Assembly (NCBI GenBank): GCA_037962975.1
Contig: CM075674.1
Location: forward strand, 82,166,501-82,230,500
Source: Clitoria ternatea
Lineage: Eukaryota > Streptophyta > Magnoliopsida > Fabales > Fabaceae
Direction of reading: 5' to 3'
Length of the DNA stretch: 64,000 nt
In this document: piece by piece, positions 1-12,300 of the stretch
How positions within the stretch are numbered: the stretch's first letter is position 1
Layout of the letters: every line of letters begins with the position of its first letter
Program-made: the position numbers and the translations under genes
The notes under the pieces: generated by a model
Database searches by the model: none
Told to the model about the DNA's origin: nothing
The model's input: only the letters and a program-made list of their open reading frames with translations

Positions 1-565
1 GGTTCTTGTGGCCATTAATGTAGCTCCCCCTCAACCAAATACACGTTTCAATCTTAGAAACACTTATAGTGATTGTGATAATATTCTATTTGGATTGTTC
101 CTGACTTATAAGTTAGATAGAAATTCTTTCAAAAAGAAGTGGTTAGAGATATTATTGAAAGAGATATTTTAGCAGTCATAAGACAATCAATAAAGAAAAT
201 AATATACTTGTATTAAAAATAGGAATTCCTTAACAAAGACTGATTTAACATCTTAGAAATCTAAAAGACTTAGCAGTAGCTTCTTAGCTTCTTCTCCCTC
301 TTTTGATATCAACAAAATAAAGGTAAAAAGGGTAGTGACATGGGTAAGAAGATTTCTAACTAGGGTGAGAAAGAAAGGATAGGGAAAGTCACGTTTGATC
401 AGAACTATATGAGCAGGATCTAACTTCTCATATCATCCACAGTATATGATTCCACAGTCTTCTTGCATCATCTTCAGTATTGTGTTCAGACTCCAGAAGT
501 CTTGATACTTCCTCAGGGAGTCTCATTGGATGTGGCTCATCCCATGGAGGCACAAAGGGTTGGAT

Positions 566-1509
566 CAAAGTAGATACATGTTCTTTTCCCTTCCTAGTGG
601 AGTAGTCTTGACAGGAGGATAAAGCCTATCTGGAGTAATAAGAATCTGTGTTGAAGGCAGGATGAAGATAGACTTTTTTTTGCCACTAGTGATTTGAGTT
701 AGGGATCTTCCATGCTTAATGTCCATTAAAATAACCTCGTGTTCCTGTCGGAGTCTGTAATACATGGCAACATCTGAAGCAGAGCTAAGACTATCTTTAT
801 GAAGAATTTCCTTAACAGGCATAGGTGGAGTAAATCTGGGTGAAGGACAGATAAATGGCATTCTGATTCCATTATTCTGACACTTGTTTTCAAGACCAGG
901 ATTTACAATAGGCATTTTCTGAAGGGGAACACGGGTGAAGGATGATGTGCAAGTTTACTGGTTTTATTCAAGAGGAGTGGCAAGTGTAACAATAAGGGTA
1001 AAAGGTATGGTTTCCAGACATGGTTATTTAGAGAGTACCTAAGGTAAATTTTCTGATAGGGGAGGTGATGGTGAGGTTTCTGGTTTAGGGGAGGCTGATT
1101 TGTTTTCACCACTGTTTGATGACTCAAAGATTACTCGATTTACAACAGATAGCCCTTGTAGGTTGATCTTCTTGATAGAGATTCCTTTCAACATACCTTT
1201 TGTAATCCTTCTAGAGGTTCTGATGGGAGTTATTGGATTTACTGTTTTCAGAGAGGATTTAGTTTGACCAGACCTTATGTTGAAGATTGGACCAAACTTT
1301 GATGCTCTAGGATAAATTCCAACAAATACCTTGGCTTTCTTTTTGGGAGGTCTAGACTCTTTTGGCTCTGAGTCTGAAGAAAACTTATCGGAGAAGAATT
1401 TGTCATACTCATCACTTGATGACTTCAGCTCAGCATTCAAAGACTCTTCTGCTAACTTTTCTTGAGAGGATTCAGATGGAGTGATCATATCTGAGAAGGT
1501 AGGAGCTTT
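566..1509 (-). pseudogene. C-terminal part of the plant-specific ORF of element D
   Basis: Minus-strand frames 1488-1039 and 915-565 read as low-complexity, Ser/Lys/Pro-rich protein with a basic PPKKKAKV stretch that resembles a nuclear-localisation signal. They continue the ORF that begins at 15402: removing LARD and one copy of its 5-bp target duplication leaves the reading frame uninterrupted across the junction. The 3' half is broken by frameshifts (about 1039-915 and near 590). The N-terminal part at 14742-15402 resembles the family annotated in plant genomes as 'putative plant transposon protein'; this part has no motif I can name. No catalytic function is visible. Confidence 0.5.
1505..1509. 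repeat. Target-site duplication of LARD, left copy (GCTTT)
   Basis: GCTTT directly precedes the first TG of the 5' LTR and is repeated exactly at 14737-14741 behind the 3' LTR. This fixes both element ends and shows a single integration event. Confidence 0.9.
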
Positions 1510-3468
1510 TGTAACATCTCGAATTTTATAAAAATGAATAATTAATGAGAATAAGTAATAAATAATTGTATATGCGTGGCTTTGTGTCCTAAAAATATTG
1601 GAATGATTAAATTCGGATTTATTAGGGATATTTATAAGTTATTGAGCTTATATGAGATGGAATTTTACCCGATTAGAATATGGGTGTTGGACCAAGTATC
1701 TCCGAATGAGATGCCGTTGGTCAGGGATGTTAAGAATATTATTGGGAGTCCGAATCTATATTCAGAATAATTTTTGGAATTAGTATTGAGCCCGAACTGA
1801 GAGCCTGTTGGTTATGAAACGGTGAGATTTTAATGTGAAGCCAAATAATAAAAATATAAACTTCCACTTTCTCTTCTCCCTTTCACGTCACTTTCTCCCT
1901 CTCCTTTCTACACTTCTTCTTCTTCCACCTTCTTCTTCCTCTCCTAAAAACCCTAAGCATGGTGGTGTGCCTTCTCCTTCTCCATTTCGTTTTCCTTCAA
2001 GCTTGGATATGGTGACAATGGCGATTAGAAGCCTTCCTTCTCCCACTCTATTTTCGTGTTTTCTCTCCCTCTCTTGGAAGCTCATGGCCAACTCTTGGGT
2101 GAGGTAAGTTCCTCACCATTCTTTATGAGTTTATGCCTTAGATCTTGGGTTCTTGGAAATTGGGGGAGTATTTATTGCATAGGGGTTGTTGGGAGAAGTT
2201 TTAGATGAGGAAACCCTAAGGTGGGGTGTTGTTATTATGGCATTAATGGTGGGTTGTTATAGGTGCATGAAATTAATGTTTGGTGATGTGAAATAAATGA
2301 GTATTAATGAGTATTGTTGGGTTTTAGTGAAACCCTAACTCTAATAAATTGGGGAAAGTGTGAAATATGAATAGAATGTAGGTTTAATGATATTGGAGAA
2401 TGATTGTAATGATGAAGGATGGCCATTTGTGGTGATTAATGAGCATGGGTAAATGTTGTTGGGTTTTGATGAAAACCCTAGCCCTTAGAATTTGGGGAAA
2501 ATGGATATGTTGTAATTTAGGAGGTTAAATTGAAAGTGAATGGATGATGTTTAAGATTAAATGTTGCTTAAAATAATAGAGAACCATTAGTGGTGAAACC
2601 TATAGATAGGTGTTGATATGAATGTGTAATGTAAGGGATTGGTATGATAAAATTGTGATTTGAAGAGGTTCTAAACCATTGTGGTGTGCCATTTAAATCG
2701 AATTGATAAATTGTGGTTATTGAAGGATATGAGAGCTAAGTTGGATATTGAGTAACAATGGTGATGTTTGAAGGATTGAGGTGATTTGAGACTACATTAT
2801 GTAATGGGTAAGATGATGATGATGTTGTTGGGTTTAGTTGGCCTTTTATGATCTAAAGGATCTTGGCTTTGGGAAAGGAATTCTCGAAGCCTAACACAAC
2901 TGCATATGTTGGTGTTTAGGAGGTCTAGGACTTGGGGTTGAGCTTTATGATAAGATAGCAAGTGTTTAGAATTATGATGGTTATTAATTACGTGAATATA
3001 CTTGCACTTGGTCTGTAGATCGTATTCCAGGTGATGCAATGGAGCATTCAGAGCATTGGAATCGTTTCGACTCTTCCCTTGAGGTAGGAGAGGAGTTTAC
3101 ATTCAAATTACATGAGTAAATTGAGAGTGATTTTTGTATGTGATGAATACTCATGCTTGCCTTGCCATGTATTTGTATTGAATTAATTGAAATGGCAAGT
3201 TGATGATTAATGAGGATGATGTGTGAGAATTATGTGTTGAATTGATATGAAAATGTATATTCATATAAGATGATGACAAGTTTGAATTTGACATGATTGA
3301 TAGATTGAATTGAATGTTAATGAGTGTAAAGGTCTGGGATAGGTTTTAAATGCCTAGTGTGAAGTAATTGCTATATTAGACTTGATAGATTTTGGCTGGT
3401 ATAAGTTTTGGGTATGGTTGGTTGTGAGTTCCTTATGTTTCTTACGCATATCCTGATATTCTCGCTCA

Positions 3469-3735
3469 AGCAAGAAGGGATCTCGCTCAGGCGAGAATCC
3501 CCTGTATTGGTATAATGGTCTCTGGACCAATTTCGCCCAGGCGGGTGAGGTTTTCGCTCAAGCGAGCTGCATATTATGCAATCAGGGGAGTTACTGGACG
3601 AATCTCGCTTAAGCGGGCATAGCCGCGCTTGAGCGAGCTAGTGAGGAAATGGTCACTGAACATTTTTCGCCTAAGCGTGTGTGAGTGGCTTGAGCGAAAG
3701 TGTGAAGTCTGATGCTGGGATGGTGCTCACTCAAG
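3469..3735. repeat. Near-palindrome array, TCGCTCAAGCGA type (5' LTR, cluster 1)
   Basis: About nine copies of a 12-14 bp near-palindrome (variants TCGCTCAGGCGA, TCGCTTAAGCGG and others) are spaced 20-60 bp apart. Several are preceded by CTGGAC.AATTTCGC. The last members, such as CTCACTCAAGTGTG, look like versions that lost their CpGs. The same array is at 11279-11552 in the 3' LTR. Confidence 0.85.
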
Positions 3736-3769
3736 TGTGTGACTGGTATGGTTATGTTTTGACCGAGTG

Positions 3770-4500
3770 TGACGAGTGTATGGTGAGTAAGTGGGACTCT
3801 GGACGAAATTCCACTTGAGTGGGAACCTTAGAAAATAATTCTATGATGTAGTGAATTTTCGAGTGAAATCCCGAGTGGGCTATGTCCGAGTGAGGAAGTG
3901 TGTATAATTCTGAGTGAAGGGTCTCCCAATATGATACCCCGGGTAGTGGTGTTCCGAGTGGAAATTCCCGAGTTCAAAGTAACTCGTTCCGAGTGGAGTC
4001 CCTCTGTGTGTGTAATTTCGAGTGGGGATTGCACCGATTGGGGATACATGGTCTGTTTGTCCAGAAGTATTCTGGAATAACTTCACTCGTGTGAAAAAGA
4101 AAGGGAGTCGGTTTTGTAATAAATTTACCGAGTGGAAAACCGATCGAGTGATGGTCGGTCTTGGAATTGTTTAGTCGAGTGAAAGACCGAGCCAGTGTGG
4201 GGTCGGTCTGGAATGATTTAACCGAGTGAGGACCAATCGAGTGATGAGTCGGTTGTAGAGTAATTGTCGAGCGAAACACCGAGCGAGAGATGATTCAGAT
4301 TTGGAATATATTGCCGAGTGAAAGGCTAAGTGAGAGACGAGTGATTTTGCCAAGTGGAAAACCAAGCAAGATGAGTCGGTGTGAGGGTGAATTACCGAGT
4401 GAATGATCGATCAAGTGATAAGTCGGTTTTAATGTAAATTGCCGAGTGAAGGACCGAATAAGAGGAATCGGTTCTGGAATAACTTCCCTGAGTGCAAAAC
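3770..4500. repeat. CGAGTG-motif tandem array in the LARD 5' LTR
   Basis: CCGAGTG or CGAGTGA recurs dozens of times. The second half forms an irregular unit of about 60-70 bp that contains CCGAGTG, GACCGAGCGAG and a GTCGGTTT core. The array merges into the TCGCTCAAGCGA clusters at both ends. The 3' LTR counterpart is at 11580-12336. Confidence 0.8.
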
Positions 4501-4524
4501 CGAGTGATGGGAAGGACGACGTCT

Positions 4525-4745
4525 GGTCAGATTTCGCTTAAGCGTGTGGATACCTCGCTCAAGTGAGTGAGTGTGGGATTCCTTACTGGAGCAATTTCTC
4601 CCGAGCGAGTGGCTAGTTGAAGGGAGCCTCGCTCGAGCGAATGTACCTGGAAATGCTTACTGGAATTGTTTCGCTTGAGCGAACTGAGACGCTCAAGCGA
4701 GATGGGCTGTCTCGCTCAAGCGAATGTGGGCCTCGCTTAAGCGAG
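4525..4745. repeat. Near-palindrome array, TCGCTCAAGCGA type (5' LTR, cluster 2)
   Basis: About eight further copies, including perfect palindromes such as CTCGCTTAAGCGAG (near 4733) and TCGCTCGAGCGA (near 4630). The matching cluster in the 3' LTR is 12362-12578. Confidence 0.85.
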
Positions 4746-4867
4746 TGACCCCCTGATGGAATTTTCCCTTCTTTTCTCTCGGTTCTGTTTGTATTGACCC
4801 TTCTTTTCTCGGTTCTGATGGCTTGGGGCCTTCTTCCGTTATATTGTATGACGCTTGAGGGGATGTA

Positions 4868-4871
<4 letters not shown>

Positions 4872-4914
<43 letters not shown>
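4872..4914. repeat. TA dinucleotide microsatellite
   Basis: An uninterrupted AT/TA run of roughly 40 bp. The copy in the 3' LTR (12704-12744) is slightly shorter, as expected for slippage after insertion. Confidence 0.95.
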
Positions 4915-4917
<3 letters not shown>

Positions 4918-5339
4918 AGACATTGATATGGTGGTGTTGGATAATGATTAAAATATTGGGATGACTTGATTATGCCCATAATACACATAATGAGAAACAT
5001 AAAATCTTAACCACCAAGAATGATCATACGAAAGCAATGTTAAGGGCTTGATGATGAGTTATGAGATATATGTCCAAGAACATGATTGTGTTGGGCATAA
5101 GTGTGATTGCCTTAAGTAGAATGATGAATATGCTTCGAATAATTTTATGTATGGACTGATACTATGATTGGCTGCCATGCCTTTTTATATCCATGTGTGG
5201 ATTATTATGAATGATGTTGTGGCCATTGAAGTGCCTATTATATGTATGTTGTGCCTTGAGGGGCCTTGTGAATGTTTATATGCCATTAATGATAAAACTA
5301 AAATATACAATATACCCCTAATTGAGAGGGTGAGATATC

Positions 5340-5940
5340 TTTGCGAGGTTGTTGTTGAGCATATGCATTATTGCATTGCATTCATGGCATGATATAGCAT
5401 TGATACTTTGTGGTTGCAATCACAGTGATGAAAGATCCTACGGGATTCTATGAAGGGAGTACCCCTTGCGAGGCGGGAAACCAACTTAATGATGATATGA
5501 TATTGTAACGGTGGTTGTGATCACCTGGTTGTGAAATATGAAAGGCCCTGCAGGGACCATTGTATGATGATGAGCCAGTGGTTGCGATCACTTGGTATTT
5601 GATATGATAAAGGGCTTGCGAGCACCTATAATGCCCATGGTTGCGATCATGAGGCGGGAGTACCCCTTGCGAGGCGGGAAACCTATGTGAATTATTAAAC
5701 GTGGTTGCGATCATGAGAAGCACCTTGCGAGGCTGCTATAGGGAGTACCCCTTGCAAGGTGGGAAACCAATGATTATGAATGATTGATTATGGTGGTTGC
5801 GAACACCCGTGACATGAAATCGGATCCGTTGCATATGCATTAAACAGTTGACATATGCATTAGCTTTAAGACCATGGCATTTGAAATGGGATGACCACGA
5901 GTGTTGAGAAACCCCTTGCGAGGAGGTATTAGAGTGAAAC
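5340..5940. repeat. Short-motif repeat field (CCTTGCGAGG / GGTTGCGATCAC) in the LARD 5' LTR
   Basis: GTACCCCTTGCGAGGCGGG and GTGGTTGCGATCAC alternate several times, forming imperfect units of about 90 bp. The same field is at 13170-13770 in the 3' LTR. No coding sense was found. Confidence 0.75.
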
Positions 5941-6883
5941 CTTAATGGATTAATGATGGTAATGATTATGAATGCCCTTATTGATAAGTGGTAAAGTGAT
6001 GGTGTTTGTGATTGTGTATATGTTGTGCTTATTTATGATATGAATTGCGATTCATGAGGCTTGTATGCCTATTGTGATAATGAGATAATGAACGAATGAT
6101 AATTTGATGTTTTGATAGCAAAACACATGATCACAATATATATACTTTATTCGTCATTTTGAATGTATAACTCACTCTCCCATGTGGTCTCCTTTTTAGC
6201 ATTGTGATGCAGATTGCCATGGGATAAGTTCGATTTTTAATTAAAGCTTGGGTGAAGGTAAATAGTGGTAGAGGAAGTGCCTTGGCCGACATCATTTATG
6301 AGTTCTTGTGTAATGAATGAATTGATTATGAGAATGTAGATGATTTAGAGATTTTGAGTATGTATAAGATAATCCTTTGAATTGATGGATGATGAATATA
6401 TATGTAAAATGTAAGAGATGATTTGATGTATAATAGAAGGATTGAAATTGAATGATGTTCATTAATGATTGAGATAGTCGGGAATATATTCCCGAATGTA
6501 TATAAAATTAGTTATATCTTAGGCATTGTATGCTTATGTAATTATGTAAAATGATGATGGTTGTCTTTTAGGCTTATGATATGTCATTGCATGCTTTGCC
6601 GAGCCTTTTCTCATATCGTCATATATGGGACTAGGCGTGTGCCCGGTATACATATTCTTCTGCTGTAAACTCCATTATTTTCGTATACCGTTACGGGCAA
6701 TTTATCTATCGATCCAGCTTTAGGTTATATAATCTCACTCTTTGGTTTTCTGTGATTTGGGTCTTGATGTGATCATGGTGGTGTCTTGGAAATATGTTCA
6801 AACGAAAAAAAATTACTCGCATTTTTATTAATTATGACGATCACATCGGGATTCGAGTACAGAAAATCAGGGGTGTTATAATC

Positions 6884-6895
6884 TGGTATCAGAGC
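6884..6895 (+). promoter_or_regulatory. LARD primer-binding site (tRNA-iMet type)
   Basis: TGGTATCAGAGC, three bases after the 5' LTR end. This is the standard plant sequence complementary to the 3' end of initiator tRNA-Met and primes minus-strand DNA synthesis. Its last bases also form the left arm of the first hairpin of the leader. Confidence 0.9.
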
Positions 6896-7283
6896 ATATT
6901 TTGCTCTGAGTTGGAGTTATTAGTTACTACCAGAGCATGGCTGCTCTGTGAGGATTTGATATTATGGATGATTGGAGCATGATTGCTCATTGGTGAGATA
7001 CTTATGGTGATCTTTGGAGCGGGATGCTCATTATTGGAACATGGTTGTTTGTATAGATTTAAGAATGATAATTATTTAGAGACTGATGATATGTTGAGGT
7101 ACTGATTGCCCTATGTAGAATTGTGAATGATTAGTTGACTAAAGATTATGCATTGATTATAAGGGCATTATTATTTATTGAGGAATTATTGTGAATCATT
7201 GATGTTGAGTTAGGATTGATGCTCATTGAGGATTCTTTATGAAATTATGATTCATAAGATGTGTTTGTGGAGCATAGTTGCTC
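6889..7283 (+). repeat. Leader hairpin series with GAGCA/TGCTC stems
   Basis: Inverted pairs with short loops occur at 6889-6909 (8-bp stem), 6931-6948 (CAGAGCA-TGGC-TGCTCTG), 6975-6988 (GAGCA-TGAT-TGCTC), 7017-7029 (shorter, GAGC/GCTC) and 7270-7283 (GAGCA-TAGT-TGCTC). The stem sequence is the same each time and the loops are four to five bases. The position just behind the primer-binding site is where retroviral and retrotransposon RNAs usually hold packaging or dimerisation signals; that role here is inferred. Confidence 0.6.
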
Positions 7284-9319
7284 ATTGATAATCATGAATG
7301 AATTATGAGATTAAATATGAGTGAATGAATTTCCTCAATATATGATTGATGTATTTATTTGTGTAAGTCCGGCCAAGTTCCTTACCCTATTACCTTCAAT
7401 TGATGAATATATTGTTATTGTGCATTGATGTTGATATATATAATGCAAATTGATTTGGTGATAGATCCATGTTGGATGTTAATCATGGAAATGAAATATT
7501 GAGTTATGAATATGAAATACGAGATAAGAATCGATATGATGATAAATTTGTACCATGTGTGATCATGGATATGATATGTTAATTACGTATTGATTTAATG
7601 ATAGACCTATGTCGTATGTTGATTACGGATAGGAGGTATTAAGAAAGAAATTGAGATGGTGGTAGACCATATATGTTGAGACCTTGATGTGCATATGCAC
7701 CTTGAATATAAATTATTGGTTAGGTCTCTTATATGCATTATGCCTGTGGCGTCTAGCCAAGGAATGCATGTTAAATGAAAATGGAACTCATGTTTGAGTT
7801 GATTAGATGGATGATATTGAATAATTCCCTAGTATGGGTATGTTTGAATCTAAATGATTGGTTGTGCCATTTGTGAAGGATGAATTTTATATCCTTTGGT
7901 ACAAGAACCCTATATGTTATATGATATAAGTGATTTGTTGTATCTCCCTAGACTGGGACATGGATATGTGACAAGATTATGACTGTGAAATTATATTGGC
8001 GCATGATCAGGGTTATATCTCGGTTTTGTGTGTGAAAACCGAGTGAATAATTGATTTGATTTTGACCCACTAGGTGTGATGACCTAGATTGACTTGGTAT
8101 GATCTTGTACGATCAGTTGTAGTAGAGAATTAATTTAATTGGACCCTATGGTGGTCTAGGCTCTATGTTGTTTTTGTGAGCCATATATAATGATGTTGTA
8201 TGGTATGTGAGAACTCCCAATGGGTACCAGGTGACCCTTAGACTTCGTAAGTCTATTGATTGATCGAACCTTATGAATGTAACCCCTGATGATTGATGAA
8301 TAATATGTTGAATTTGGGGTATAATTGGAATTGATTATGGTATATGATTTTACGAAGTGACCTTGGGCTAAATTGTGTGCCTTTGGGATTATGATTATTG
8401 GATTAATTATGGATAATGATGTGATTTAGAGATGACATGTGTGATTGTGAGTCGGTGAATAGAAATTTGATCATGTCATTACCCCCTATTTTATGTGAAG
8501 GGTGCTATATTGATGATAGAAACCACATAGTGATGTTGTACTATATGAGGTGTAGGTCCAATTCATGGACTTTAGTTGTGATCTATGAGGAGAATCTCTA
8601 ATGTGAAGGCTTATTATACGATTAGGTAGTCTACTTGATAAGAGTTTGGTAAATCTTTTAATGCTTGAACTGATTTATAGCCAACAAATATGTAAGCGAG
8701 ACAAGAATTTTAGGCTATTTGAGCATGGTTTTGGATGGATGAAACCCAAAGATGGGGTATTTACTTTGTGATGACTAAAAATTTAGGATCGGTATGGCAT
8801 GATGGATGCCAAGTTAATTGTAGAATAACAATGGAATATGAATATGTTAGTTGTGGACTGGTGAGGATTATCACCAAGTCTTATATGGATTGGTATTGTT
8901 TGAATATGTGTGACCGATATGAGCAATGGGAATATGAAGTATTGGTCCTGATACGGTCTTACATGCCATAGGCATTGTGGCAACATGCACTTATGCGCCG
9001 ACTTTATGTGTTTGTGGTAACCACTACAGGATTGGGACGCCTTCCTGAATGTCGGATGCAGCAACACATAGGCCGGGCAGGTGTAGGGATTGTAACTGCT
9101 TATGGTGAATGTATTGAGCCTATCTGGTCATACCGAGTATGAACATATGAGCTCTGTTGGGTGAGTTGTAATTGATGATATGATGATGAACATGTCTTGA
9201 TGGACTTAGGGAAGTCCAATGTTATTTTGTGGTGTAGTTGAACCTTGTTGATGTATGGCCTGAGGTATGGCCTTGTGATATGTATATCGATGTTGAATTT
9301 CGAGGACGAAATTCTTTTT

Positions 9320-9330
9320 AGGTAGGGTGG
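9320..9330 (+). promoter_or_regulatory. LARD polypurine tract
   Basis: AGGTAGGGTGG lies two bases before the TG of the 3' LTR and would prime plus-strand synthesis. One T interrupts it; the same form of tract is common in Tekay-type elements. Confidence 0.75.
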
Positions 9331-9332
9331 AT

Positions 9333-12300
9333 TGTAACATCCCGAATTTTATAAAAATGAATAATTGATGAGAATAAGTAATAAATAATTGTATATGCGT
9401 GGATTTGTGTCCCAAAAATATTGGAATGATTAAATTCGGATTTATTAGGGATATTTATAATTTATTGAGCTTATGTGAGATAAAATTTTACCCGATTAGA
9501 ATATGGGTGTCGGACCAAGTATCTCCGAATGAGATGCCGTTGGTCAGGGCTGTTAAGAATATTATTGGGAGTCCAAATCTATATTTGGAATAATTTTTGG
9601 AATTAGTATTGAGCCCGAACTAAGAGCCTATTGGTTATGAAACAGTGAGATTTTAATGTGAAGCCAAATAATAAAAATATAAACTTCCACTTTCTCTTGT
9701 CCTTTTCACGTCACTTTCTCCCTCTCCTTTCTACACTTCTTCTTCCACCTTCTTCTTCCTCTCCTAAAAACCCTAAGCATGGTAGTGTGCCTTCTCCTTC
9801 TCCATTTCGTTTTCCTTCAAGCTTGGATGTGGTGACAATGGTGATTAGAAGCCCTCCTTCTCCCACTCTATTTTCGTGTTTTCTCTCCCTCTCTTGGAAG
9901 CTCATGGCCAACTCTTGGGTGAGGTAAGTTCCTCACCATTCTTTATGAGTTTATGCCTTAGATCTTGGGTTCTTGGTAATTAGGGGAGTATTTATTGCAC
10001 AGGGGTTGTTGGGAGAAGCTTTAGATGAGGAAACCCTAAGGTGGGGTGTTGTTATTATGGCATTAATGGTGGGTTATTATAGGTGCATGAAATTAATGTT
10101 TGGTGATGTGAAATAAATGAGTATTAATGAGTGTTGTTGGGTTTTAGTGAAACCCTAACTCTAATAAATTGGGGAAAGTGTGAAATGTGAATGGAATGTA
10201 GGTTTAATGATATTGGAGAATGATTGTAATGATGAAGGATGGCCATTTGTGGTGATTAATGAGCATGGGCAAATGTTGTTGGGTTTTGATGAAAACCCTA
10301 GCCCTTAGAATTTGGGGAAAATGGATATGTTGTAATTTAGGAGGTTAAATTGAAAGTGAATGGATGATGTTTAAGATTAAATATTGCTTAAAATAATATA
10401 GAACCATTAGTGGTGAAACCTATAGATAGGTGTTGATATGAATGTGTAATATGGGGGATTGGTATGATAAGATTGTGATTTGATGAGGTTCTAAACCATT
10501 GTGGTGTGCCATTTAAATCGAATTGATAAATTATGGTTATTGAAGGATATGAGAGCTAAGTTAGATATTGAGTAACAATGGTGATGTTTGAAGGAATGAG
10601 GTGATTTGAGACTACATTATGTAATGGGTAAGATGATGATGATGTTGTTGGGTTTAATTGGCCTTTTATGATCTAAAGGATCTTGGCTTTGGGAAAAGAA
10701 TTCCCAAAGCCTAACACAACTGCATATGTTGGTGTTTAGGAGGTCTAGGACTTGGGGTTTAGCTTTATGATAAGCTAGCAAGTGTTTAGAATTATGATGG
10801 TTATTAATTACGTGAATATACTTGCATTTGGTCTGTAGATCGTATTTCGGGTGATGCAATGGAGCATTCGGAGTATTGGAATCGTTTCAGCTCTTCCCTC
10901 GAGGTAGGAGAGGAGTTTACATTCAAATTGCATGAGTAAATTGAGAGTGATTGTTGTATGTGATGAATACTCATGCTTGCCTTGCCATGTATTTGTATTG
11001 AATTAATTAAAATGGCAAGTTGATGATTAATGAGGATGATATGTGAGAATTATGTGTTGAATTGATATAAAAATGTATATTCATATAAGATGATGACAAG
11101 TTTGAATTTGACATGATTGATAGATTGAATTGAATGTTAATGAGTGTAAAGGTCTGGGATAGGTTTTAAATGCCTAGTGTGAAGTAATTGCTATATTAGA
11201 CTTGATGGATTTTGGCTGGTATAAGTTTTGGGTATGGTTGGTTGTGAGTTCCTTATGTTTCTTGCGCATATCCTGATATTCTCGCTCAAGCGAGAAGGGA
11301 TCTCGCTCAGGCGAGAATCCCCTGTATTGGTATAATGGTCCTTGGACCAATTTCGCCCAGACGGGTGAGGTTTCCGCTCAAGCGAGCTGCATATTATGCA
11401 ATCAGGGGAGTTACTGGACGAATCTCGCTCAAGCGGGCATGGCCGCGCTTGAGCGAGCTAGTGAGGAAATGGTCACTGGACATTTTTCACCCAAGCGTGT
11501 GTGAGTGGCTTGAGCGAAAGTGTGAAGTCTGATGCTGGGATGGTGCTCACTCAAGTGTGTGACTGGTATGGTTATATTTTGACCGAGTGTGATAAGTGTA
11601 TGGTGAGTAAGTGGGACTCTGGACGAAATTCCACTTGAGTGGGAACCTTAGAAAATAATTCTATGATGTAGTGAATTTTCGAGTGAAATCCCGAGTGGGC
11701 TATGTCCGAGTGAGGAAGTGTGTATAATTCCAAGTGAAGGGTCTCCCAATATGATACCCCGGGTAGTGGTGTTCCAAGTGGAAATTCCCGAGTTCAAAGT
11801 AACTCGTTCCGAGTGGAGTCCCTCTGTGTGTGTAATTCCGAGTGGGGATGGCACCGATTGGGGATACATGGTCTGTTTATCCAGAAGTATTCTGGAATAA
11901 CTTCACTCGTGTGAAAAAGAAAGGTAGTCGGCTTTGTAATAAATTTACCGAGTGGAAAACCGATCGAGTGATGATCGGTCTTGGAATTTTTTAGCCGAGT
12001 GAAAGACCGAGCGAGTGTGGGGTCGGTTTGGAATGATTTAACCGAGTAAGGACCGATCGAGTGATGAGCCGGGTGTAGAGTAATTGCCGAGCGAAACACC
12101 GAGCGAGAGATGACTCGGATTTAGAATATATTGCCGAGTGAAAGGCCAAGTGAGAGACGAGTCGGCTTTGATTGATTTTGCCGAGTGGAAAACCAAGCAA
12201 GATGAGTCGGTGTGAGGGTGAATTACCGAGTGAATGATCGATCGAGTGATAAGTCGGTTTTAATGTAAATTGCCGAGTGAAGGACCGAATGAGAGGAATC

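Larger units (their letters stand above)
1..1509 (-). mobile_element. Element D, distal internal part (continues past the window start)
   Basis: This is the downstream part of the minus-strand element whose 5' LTR lies at 16282-18145. It was separated from its upstream part by the LARD insertion at 1510-14736: the 5-bp sequence GCTTT occurs on both sides of LARD, and the broken reading frame resumes here. The minus-strand ORF occupies about 566-1509. From 565 down to 1 there are only short broken frames, one of which carries on the coding sense after a frameshift near 590 and then stops near 430. The 3' LTR of D is not in the window, so full length and lineage remain open. Confidence 0.7.
1510..6880 (+). 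repeat. 5' LTR of LARD (5371 bp)
   Basis: It starts TGTAACATC and ends GGTGTTATA, so the termini are TG...TA rather than TG...CA; both LTRs share this. Inside, in order: a pyrimidine-rich stretch (1860-2100), an array of TCGCTCAAGCGA-type near-palindromes (3469-3735), a CGAGTG array (3770-4500), a second palindrome cluster (4525-4745), a TA microsatellite (4872-4914) and a TTGCGAGG/GGTTGCGATCAC repeat field (5340-5940). No credible ORF was found; the short open frames are chance or low-complexity. Compared with the 3' copy it lacks about 25 bp near 6125 and about 12 bp near 4343. Confidence 0.9.
6881..9332 (+). mobile_element. LARD internal region, non-coding
   Basis: 2452 bp between the LTRs. 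It opens with ATC and the primer-binding site, then a run of small hairpins (6889-7283). The remainder is AT-rich and rich in TGATTATGA-like words, with no frame encoding a Gag, protease, RT or integrase motif. The open frames near 8735-9067 show no retroelement motif and are probably chance. The last 35 bases resemble the end of a Del/Tekay element. Confidence 0.8.

Noticed and set aside
1835..2107. Plus-strand 90-residue frame in the LARD LTR (and its twin at 9658-9927)
   Set aside because: Ser/Pro/Leu-rich translation of a pyrimidine-rich LTR stretch; both LTR copies have it, no domain, and overlapping frames on the other strand are equally open.
3469..4745. CRISPR-like array
   Set aside because: Repeats are short, variable near-palindromes without constant-length spacers, within a plant LTR; not a CRISPR locus.
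8735..9067. Opposing frames of 78 and 94 residues in the LARD interior
   Set aside because: Lie on opposite strands over the same bases, no retroelement motif; taken as chance.
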